NCBI GenBank assembly: GCA_024123915.1
Contig: CP099650.1
Coordinates: forward strand, 2,976,001 to 3,040,000
Length of the DNA stretch: 64,000 bases
Direction of reading: 5' to 3'
DNA from: Oxalobacteraceae bacterium OTU3CAMAD1
Lineage (GTDB): Bacteria > Pseudomonadota > Gammaproteobacteria > Burkholderiales > Burkholderiaceae_D
The notes under the pieces were generated by a model, which worked only from the letters and a program-made list of their open reading frames with translations, made no database searches and was not told the origin of the DNA. Position numbers and translations under genes: made by a program. Of the stretch, positions 58,916 through 64,000 are shown in pieces. Position 1 is the stretch's first letter, and every line of letters starts with the position of its first letter.

Positions 58916-60007
58916 ATGAAAAACAGTATCCGTTGCGCCGTGGCGCTTCTGGCAGGCATGGGCGCATCCGCAGCGATGGCGCAATCCAACGTGACCGTGT
59001 ATGGCCTGCTCGACACCGGCCTGGTTCACGTAACCAACGTCAATGCCGCCGGCGATTCCGTGACCAAGATGCCTTCGCTGACGGGCTCCTTCCCGTCGCG
59101 CATCGGCTTCCGCGGCGTCGAGGATCTGGGCGGCGGGCTGCAGGTGGTCTTCACGCTGGAATCGGGCCTGGCGCTCGATACCGGCACCAGCCAGCAGGGC
59201 AACCGCCTGTTCGGCCGCCAGGCATCGGTGGGGTTGAAAGGCGCCTTCGGCACCGTGACCCTGGGACGCCAGATCAACATGACTTACATCGCCGGCCAGA
59301 AGGCCGACGTGATGGGTCCGAACCTGTTCGCGATCGGCAGTATCGATCCGTATCTGCCGAACGCGCGCAGCGACAACGCCATTGGATACCTGGGCAACTT
59401 CAATAACTTCGTGGTGGGCGCCACCTATAGCACCGGGCGCGATACGTCGGCCGCCGGCGGTCCAGCGGCCACCGGCTGCGCCGGCGAGGTCGCGGGCAAT
59501 TCGAAGGCCTGCCGCCAGGTCACCGCGTTGTTCGGCTACGAGTTACCTGCTTACGGCCTGAATGCGTCGTACGACATCCTGTACGGGAACACCGGTGCTG
59601 CCGCCGGCCTGACGAGCAGCGACAACAGCGACAAGCGCATCACCGTCAACGGCTACTTCAAGGTCGGCGAGGGCAAGATCGGCGCCGGCGTGGTGGATCG
59701 CACCACGCGCGCGGTGACGGGGCTGACGGAGTCGGATCTGTACTTCCTGGGGGCGAGCTATCCGGTCACGCCATTGACCACGCTGGATGCGCAGGTGGCC
59801 AAGCGCGACGTGAAGAACAGCAGCGCGGATGCGACCATGCTGGTGGCGCGCTTGACTTACTACTTCTCGAAGCGGACCGCCGTGTATGGCGGCATCGGCC
59901 GCATGAAAAACAGCGGTTTGTCGGCGATCGCGCTGGATGCCGGCGGCACCGTTGGCGTGGGCAAGACGCAGAATGGTGTGATGGGCGGCTTACGTCACAG
60001 CTTCTGA
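58916..60007 (+). CDS. gram-negative porin (beta-proteobacterial trimeric type)
   Basis: A 363 aa outer-membrane porin. Signal peptide ends ASAAMAQ, mature start SNVTVYGLLDTGLVHVTN; the usual RIGFRGVEDLGGGLQVVFTL and RLFGRQASVGLKGAFGTVTL strands follow, and it ends GVMGGLRHSF with terminal Phe. Length and pattern match Bordetella/Neisseria-type porins. Shine-Dalgarno ACAGGAGA precedes the ATG. The PcaR-type operator and strong promoter upstream suggest that it is induced with the pca genes to admit aromatic acids. A loop contains a Cys pair (about residues 185-200), unusual for this class. Confidence 0.93.
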   Translation: MKNSIRCAVALLAGMGASAAMAQSNVTVYGLLDTGLVHVTNVNAAGDSVTKMPSLTGSFPSRIGFRGVEDLGGGLQVVFTLESGLALDTGTSQQGNRLFGRQASVGLKGAFGTVTLGRQINMTYIAGQKADVMGPNLFAIGSIDPYLPNARSDNAIGYLGNFNNFVVGATYSTGRDTSAAGGPAATGCAGEVAGNSKACRQVTALFGYELPAYGLNASYDILYGNTGAAAGLTSSDNSDKRITVNGYFKVGEGKIGAGVVDRTTRAVTGLTESDLYFLGASYPVTPLTTLDAQVAKRDVKNSSADATMLVARLTYYFSKRTAVYGGIGRMKNSGLSAIALDAGGTVGVGKTQNGVMGGLRHSF

Positions 60008-60026
60008 CGCGGCATTGGCGGCTCGT

Positions 60027-60063
60027 GGCGGATTACGGCGTTCCGCCTAATCCGCCCTACGTG
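60027..60063. repeat. solo half of the palindromic element (right half)
   Basis: GGCGGATTACGGCG followed by TTCCGCCTAATCCGCCC and TACGTG matches the right half of the full copies. It forms its own hairpin (GGCGGATTA with TAATCCGCC) 20 bp after the porin stop. Confidence 0.8.
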
Positions 60064-60141
60064 GAACCGTGGTATGCGTTGGCCGCTATTCAATCGTGAA
60101 GGCCCGTAATGTGGCACGCGGCGGGCGATCAATCGCGGAGA

Positions 60142-60183
60142 CACGTAGGGCGGATTAGCGCAGCGTAATCCGCCATGCCGGCG
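60142..60183. repeat. solo half of the palindromic element (left half)
   Basis: CACGTAGGGCGGATTAGCGC followed by AGCGTAATCCGCCATGCCGG matches the left half of the full copies, with its own hairpin (GGCGGATTA/TAATCCGCC). It lies 78 bp after the right half, so the two halves are in inside-out order. It sits 22 bp from the end of the IclR gene. Confidence 0.8.
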
Positions 60184-60205
60184 TCACCACCGGCTTCCGG
60201 ACAAA

Positions 60206-61045
60206 TTACGGCAGCAGAATCGCCAACTCCTGCGCACCGCGCAGCAGCACCGGCAGGAACTCCTTCTCCAGCTGCTTGACGCTGACCCGGGCCGCTTGCG
60301 CGCCCACGTTCAGCGCCGCCAGCACCTGGCCGGAGGCGCCGCGCACCGGTACCGCGATCGAACGCAGGCCCAGTTCCAGCTCCTCGTCGTTGATCGCATA
60401 GCCGTCCCGCCGTACGTCGGCCAGGATTTCGCGCAGGCGCTTCTGGTTGACGACCGTGTTCTCGGTCATCGCACGCAGCTTGGTCTTGGCCAGATACTGC
60501 TCCAGCTCAGCGGGCGGCAGATGCGCGAGCATCACGCGGCCCAGCGAGGTGCAATAGGCCGGCAAACGGCTGCCCGTGTTGAGCGCCACCGACATCACCC
60601 GCGAGGTGGACGCACGCGCGACGTACAGCACCTCGCCGTCCTCCAACACCGCCATCGAACTCGATTCATTGAGCGTGCGGCTGATGTCGTTCAGGTAGGG
60701 CTGGGCCGACACCGTCAACGGCGTCGACGACAGGTAGGAGTAGCCAAGCGTGAGCACCTTGGGACGCAGCGAAAAATTATTCAGCTCGGCGTCCACATAA
60801 CCCAGTTCGCGCAGCGTGTGCAGGCAGCGGCGTACCGCCGCGCGCGGGATGCCGGTTTTCTGGCTGATGTTGGCGATGGTCTGCGGCTTGCGCGAATCGC
60901 TGAAGGCCTGCACCACGGCCAGGCCGCGGGCGAGGGAAGTCATGAAACTGGGATCGGTCATCGCGTCGATCTGCTCGGCGATGGTCGGTTCGCGCTCATC
61001 ATCCGCTTCGGCGGCGCGGGTTTCGGTGGTGGTGGCTTTTGACAT
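60206..61045 (-). CDS. pcaR: IclR family transcriptional regulator, PcaR/PobR group
   Basis: A 279 aa regulator. N-terminal winged HTH: FMTSLARGLAVVQAFSDSR and TIANISQKTGIPRAAVRRCL, followed by TLRELGYV; the C-terminal effector domain contains AVLEDGEVLYVARA and YCTSLGRVMLAHLPP, the pattern of PcaR/PcaU/PobR proteins, which bind beta-ketoadipate or protocatechuate. An acidic N-terminal extension (about 25 residues) is usual in this group. It is divergent from pcaIJF with 174 bp between. It should control pcaIJF and, by the matching operator, the porin; it may also repress itself. Confidence 0.88.
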   Translation of the reverse strand: MSKATTTETRAAEADDEREPTIAEQIDAMTDPSFMTSLARGLAVVQAFSDSRKPQTIANISQKTGIPRAAVRRCLHTLRELGYVDAELNNFSLRPKVLTLGYSYLSSTPLTVSAQPYLNDISRTLNESSSMAVLEDGEVLYVARASTSRVMSVALNTGSRLPAYCTSLGRVMLAHLPPAELEQYLAKTKLRAMTENTVVNQKRLREILADVRRDGYAINDEELELGLRSIAVPVRGASGQVLAALNVGAQAARVSVKQLEKEFLPVLLRGAQELAILLP

Positions 61046-61089
61046 GGCGTGATTTTAATGCAGACGGTGGATTTAATTGGCGTTTTTTC

Positions 61090-61118
61090 TTGACCACGGC
61101 ATGCGCAAGTTCTACACT
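61090..61118 (+). promoter_or_regulatory. pcaIJF promoter
   Basis: TTGACC (61090-61095), 17-bp spacer, TACACT (61113-61118). The operator starts 3 bp after the -10 box, the same arrangement as at the porin promoter. About 95 bp of leader precede the pcaI ATG. Confidence 0.65.
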
Positions 61119-61121
61119 GGC

Positions 61122-61157
61122 TGTGCGGTAATCAATCATTAGTTCGATTATCGCACA
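61122..61157. promoter_or_regulatory. IclR/PcaR-type operator upstream of pcaI
   Basis: Arms TGTGCGGTAA (61122-61131) and TTATCGCACA (61148-61157), with GTTCGATTA leading into the right arm. Same 36-bp length and arm spacing as the porin site; the two differ at a handful of positions, mainly in the spacer. Lies between the divergent pcaR and pcaI genes. Confidence 0.72.
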
Positions 61158-61219
61158 AGACGAAAAATAAAACACATAAGTAAAACGACAAGCAGGCGAC
61201 GAATCATCAAGGCAAAGAT

Positions 61220-61885
61220 ATGATCGATAAAACTTTTGAATCACTGGAGCGCGCGGTGGCCGACATCCACGACGGCGCGACCGTCATGATCGGCGGCTTC
61301 GGCAACGCGGGCATGCCATCGGCGCTGATCGACGCGCTGATCGCGCAGGGCGCGCGCGAACTCACCATCGTCAACAACAACGCCGGCAATGGTGAAACCG
61401 GACTGGCCGCGCTGCTCAAGGCCAAACGGGTGCGCAAGATCATCTGCTCGTTCCCGCGCCAGGCCGACTCCCAGCACTTCGACGCGTTGTACCGCGCCGG
61501 CGAGATCGAGCTGGAATTGACGCCGCAGGGGAATCTGGCGGAGCGCATCCGCGCCGCCGGCGCCGGCATCGGTGGCTTCTTCACGCCGACCGGCTACGGC
61601 ACGCTGCTGGCCGAGGGCAAGGAGACGCGCCTGATCGACGGCCGCCATTACGTGCTGGAGTCGCCGATCCACGCCGACTTCGCGCTGATCAAGGCGCTGC
61701 AGGGCGATCGTTGGGGTAATCTGGTCTACCGCAAGACCGCGCGCAACTTCGGCCCGATCATGGCGATGGCGGCCAAGGTGGCGATCGCGCAGGTGCGCAA
61801 GGTGGTGCCGCTGGGCGAACTCGATCCCGAAGTGATCGTCACGCCGGGTATCTTCGTTCAACGCGTGGTGCAGGAGGCGGCGTGA
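61220..61885 (+). CDS. pcaI: 3-oxoadipate CoA-transferase subunit A
   Basis: A 221 aa alpha subunit of the enzyme moving CoA from succinyl-CoA to beta-ketoadipate, the penultimate step of aromatic-acid breakdown. The signature VMIGGFGNAGMPSALIDALI and ELTIVNNNAGNGETGLAAL are clear, with RKIICSFPRQADS and PQGNLAERIRAAGAGIGGFF. Length normal. AAGGCAAAG precedes the ATG. The stop overlaps the start of subunit B by four bases (GTGA). Preceded by the PcaR-type operator; scoA/atoD-type enzymes for acetoacetate are similar, but the pcaF and pcaR neighbours settle the role. Confidence 0.93.
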   Translation: MIDKTFESLERAVADIHDGATVMIGGFGNAGMPSALIDALIAQGARELTIVNNNAGNGETGLAALLKAKRVRKIICSFPRQADSQHFDALYRAGEIELELTPQGNLAERIRAAGAGIGGFFTPTGYGTLLAEGKETRLIDGRHYVLESPIHADFALIKALQGDRWGNLVYRKTARNFGPIMAMAAKVAIAQVRKVVPLGELDPEVIVTPGIFVQRVVQEAA

Positions 61886-62553
61886 GTAACATTAATAACC
61901 GATATAGCCGCGACCAGATCGCGGCCCGCGTGGCGCAGGACATTCCCGAAGGCGCCTACGTCAACCTGGGCATCGGCTTGCCGACCAAGGTCGCCAATTA
62001 CCTGCCGTCCGAGCGCGAGGTATTCCTGCACAGCGAGAACGGCCTGCTGGGCATGGGACCAGCGCCCGCGCCGGGCGAAGAGGATGAAGACCTGATCAAC
62101 GCCGGCAAGCAGCCGGTCACCCTGCTGACAGGGGGAGCCTACTTTCACCATGGCGATTCTTTCGCGATGATGCGTGGCGGCCATCTGGACGTCTGCGTGC
62201 TGGGCGCCTTCCAGGTGTCCGAGCACGGCGACCTGGCCAACTGGCATACCGGCGCGCCGGATGCGATACCGGCCGTCGGCGGTGCGATGGATCTGGCGAT
62301 CGGCGCCAAGCAGGTGTTCGTGATGATGGACCATCTGACCAAGACCGGCGAGAGCAAGATCGTCGACCAGTGCACCTATCCGCTGACGGGCGTCGCCTGC
62401 GTCAACCGCATCTATACTGACATGGCCGTGCTGGATGTGACGCCCGACGGTCTGGCGGTGCGCGAGATGGCGCCCGGATTGACCTTTGAAGAGTTGCAGG
62501 CCGCCACCGGCACCAAGCTGCTGCCGCCAGCCATCGCCAACAACAGAATTTAA
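61882..62553 (+). CDS. pcaJ: 3-oxoadipate CoA-transferase subunit B
   Basis: A 223 aa beta subunit. It starts with GTG overlapping the pcaI stop. The catalytic Glu is in LHSENGLLGMGPAPAPGEED, the family hallmark (near residue 54); GGAYFHHGDSFAMMRGGHLD and CTYPLTGVACVNRIYTD follow. It pairs with subunit A in a heterotetramer in the cytoplasm. Followed 15 bp later by the thiolase gene. Confidence 0.93.
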   Translation: MSNINNRYSRDQIAARVAQDIPEGAYVNLGIGLPTKVANYLPSEREVFLHSENGLLGMGPAPAPGEEDEDLINAGKQPVTLLTGGAYFHHGDSFAMMRGGHLDVCVLGAFQVSEHGDLANWHTGAPDAIPAVGGAMDLAIGAKQVFVMMDHLTKTGESKIVDQCTYPLTGVACVNRIYTDMAVLDVTPDGLAVREMAPGLTFEELQAATGTKLLPPAIANNRI

Positions 62554-62568
62554 TACGAGGATCGAAAA

Positions 62569-63771
62569 ATGAACGAAGCATATATCTGCGACGCGATCCG
62601 CACCCCGATCGGCCGTTACGGCGGCGCGCTGAAGGACGTGCGTGCCGACGACCTGGGCGCGGTGCCGCTGCGCGAACTGATGAAGCGCAATCCAGGCGTG
62701 CAGTGGGACCAGGTGGACGACGTGATCTACGGCTGCGCCAACCAGGCGGGCGAGGATAACCGCAACGTCGCGCGCATGTCGGCGCTGCTGGCCGGGCTGC
62801 CGGAGCAGGTGCCCGGCACCACCTTGAACCGTCTTTGCGGCTCCGGCATGGATGCCGTGGGCACGGCCGCGCGCGCGATCCAGGCCGGCGACGCCTGCCT
62901 GATGATCGCCGGCGGCGTCGAATCGATGACGCGCGCGCCTTTCGTAATGGGCAAGGCCGATTCGGCTTTCTCGCGCAGCGCCTCGCTGCAGGATACGACG
63001 ATGGGCTGGCGCTTCGTCAACAAGAAGATAAAGGAAGCCTACGGCACCGACACGATGCCGGAGACGGCGGAAAACGTCGCCCAGGATTTCAGCGTCAGCC
63101 GCTTGGACCAGGATGCGTTCGCGTTGGCGAGCCAGGAGCGGGCCGCGACCGCGATCGCCGCTGGCGTTTTCGAGCGCGAGATCGTGCCGGTGTCGATCCC
63201 GCAGAAGAAAGGGGACCCTGTCGTCTTCGCGCAGGACGAGCATCCGCGCGCGACGACCATGGAAGCGCTGGCCAAGCTGAAAGGCGTGGTGCGTCCCGAA
63301 GGCAGCGTCACCGCCGGTAACGCCTCCGGCATCAACGACGGCGCCTGCGCGCTGTTGATCGCCAGTGGCGACGCCATGCAAAAGCACGGCCTCAAGCCGC
63401 TCGCGCGCATCGTCGGCATGGCCACCGCCGGCGTGGCGCCACGCGTGATGGGCATCGGCCCGGTACCGGCGGTGCAAAAGCTGCTGCGCCAGACCGGGCT
63501 GACCCTGGAACAGATGGACCTGATCGAATTGAACGAAGCATTCGCCGCACAAGGCCTGGCCGTGCTGCGCGAACTGGGTTTGAATGCCGACGATCCGCGT
63601 GTGAACCCCAACGGTGGCGCGATCGCCCTGGGCCATCCGCTGGGCATGAGCGGCGCGCGCCTGGTCACCACCGCCACCTATCAGCTCCATCGCAGCGGCG
63701 GCCGCTACGCGCTGTGCACCATGTGCATCGGCGTGGGGCAGGGCATCGCGATGATCATCGAAAGGGTGTAA
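62569..63771 (+). CDS. pcaF: 3-oxoadipyl-CoA thiolase
   Basis: A 400 aa thiolase cleaving beta-ketoadipyl-CoA to acetyl-CoA and succinyl-CoA. Nucleophilic Cys in [19 protein letters not shown] (near residue 90), the His in [19 protein letters not shown] and the acid/base Cys in [16 protein letters not shown]. The N-terminus [21 protein letters not shown] is typical of PcaF/PaaJ. It completes the pca lower pathway in one operon with pcaIJ. A LivH-type permease starts 97 bp downstream. Confidence 0.94.
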   Translation: MNEAYICDAIRTPIGRYGGALKDVRADDLGAVPLRELMKRNPGVQWDQVDDVIYGCANQAGEDNRNVARMSALLAGLPEQVPGTTLNRLCGSGMDAVGTAARAIQAGDACLMIAGGVESMTRAPFVMGKADSAFSRSASLQDTTMGWRFVNKKIKEAYGTDTMPETAENVAQDFSVSRLDQDAFALASQERAATAIAAGVFEREIVPVSIPQKKGDPVVFAQDEHPRATTMEALAKLKGVVRPEGSVTAGNASGINDGACALLIASGDAMQKHGLKPLARIVGMATAGVAPRVMGIGPVPAVQKLLRQTGLTLEQMDLIELNEAFAAQGLAVLRELGLNADDPRVNPNGGAIALGHPLGMSGARLVTTATYQLHRSGGRYALCTMCIGVGQGIAMIIERV

Positions 63772-63812
63772 AGCCGCTGTGATTTAATGTAATTCCAAGT
63801 GCAGGAGACAAA

Positions 63813-63875
63813 ATGAACAAGCAAAAAAACGGCGTCAATGAGCGCCTTGCGTATCGCCGGAGGCAGCCATGCTAG
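63813..63875 (+). CDS. short upstream ORF overlapping the LivH start
   Basis: A 20-codon ORF (MNKQKNGVNERLAYRRRQPC) with a strong Shine-Dalgarno (CAGGAGAC) at good spacing. Its TAG overlaps the beginning of the permease gene (ATGCTAG), so ribosomes finishing it would sit at the permease start. It may act as a leader for translational coupling; it may also be the remnant of a lost gene. No similarity recognised. Confidence 0.4.
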   Translation: MNKQKNGVNERLAYRRRQPC

Positions 63876-64000
63876 GAAATCTCGCCGGCGTGCTGTTTGA
63901 CGGCATCGCCTATGGCAGCCTCCTTTTCCTCATCAGCGTCGGCCTGTCGGTCACGATGGGGATGATGAACTTTATTAACCTGGCCCACGGCGCGTTCGCC
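63869..64000 (+). CDS. branched-chain-type ABC permease, LivH-like (3' end outside window)
   Basis: The first 44 codons of an inner-membrane permease. The start ATG follows GGAGG. The translation MLGNLAGVLFDGIAYGSLLF, then SVGLSVTMGMMNFINLAHGA, is the standard LivH N-terminus, including the MNFINLAHG motif. It is expected to work with the LivK-like protein at 57526 and to be followed by LivM, LivG and LivF genes outside the window. Function inferred for an aromatic or dicarboxylic precursor of the pca route. Confidence 0.88.
   Translation, partial: MLGNLAGVLFDGIAYGSLLFLISVGLSVTMGMMNFINLAHGAFA

Noticed and set aside
61858..63690. 610-codon antisense frame over pcaJ and pcaF
   Set aside because: The sense-strand genes carry full catalytic motifs; the antisense translation is low-complexity.

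Overview
The window looks like a piece of chromosome from a beta-proteobacterium of the Burkholderiales, most probably Oxalobacteraceae (Massilia/Duganella/Janthinobacterium type). The reasons are high GC with strong third-position bias, a classical beta-proteobacterial trimeric porin, five TonB-dependent receptors in 64 kb, a PEP-CTERM protein, a PcaR-type IclR regulon and interspersed ACGTAGGGCGGATTAG palindromes. This assignment is an inference from gene content. No rRNA, tRNA, CRISPR array, transposase or phage gene was seen.

Layout. 1-7122: an SDR oxidoreductase (cut by the window edge) divergent from a MexEF-OprN-like RND efflux operon. 7248-11921: a PEP-CTERM protein, an exported cyanophycinase-like peptidase and a TonB receptor. 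11995-16036: small genes (DUF4262, YciI-like, M23 peptidase, MarR, siderophore-interacting reductase, TetR, an unknown 81-aa protein). 16207-25390: two LacI-type operators, then gluconokinase, TonB receptor, GntP-type permease, a very large secreted beta-helix enzyme with a C-terminal SMP-30/gluconolactonase-like propeller, and an exported esterase. This is a coherent utilisation locus that appears to deliver gluconate from a polymer, and is the most novel-looking system here. 25522-31537: a J-like membrane protein and a Fur-box-controlled siderophore receptor/DUF3649/PepSY/DUF3325 operon flanked by two DUF3606 paralogues.

31682-55853 is a large nitrogen-compound catabolic region. A seven-gene minus-strand operon (39459 to 31682) encodes an OrdL/PuuB-like amine oxidase, a Dpp-type ABC importer with both ATPases fused, and an HcnABC/opine-oxidase-like heterotrimer; an aldehyde dehydrogenase is divergent from it. 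The matching solute-binding protein lies 8.4 kb away (46817-48382), beyond a TonB receptor/DUF4198 module, GhrA and a HAD dehalogenase. Next come an acyltransferase-like membrane protein, a cupin, an M14 deacylase, a succinate-semialdehyde-type dehydrogenase, an Lrp regulator, a class III aminotransferase and a GNAT enzyme. The substrate cannot be read from sequence; an opine, N-acylated amine or amino-acid derivative fits best.

56120-57401: CopC/CopD. 57526-64000: the lower beta-ketoadipate pathway (pcaR, pcaIJ, pcaF) with a LivK-type binding protein, a porin and the start of a LivH permease. Two near-identical inverted-repeat operators lie just downstream of well-formed promoters, one before the porin and one before pcaI, which suggests that PcaR controls uptake and degradation together. 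A 98-bp double-hairpin element (two full copies, one altered copy and two solo halves) lies at gene 3' ends and even supplies stop codons.
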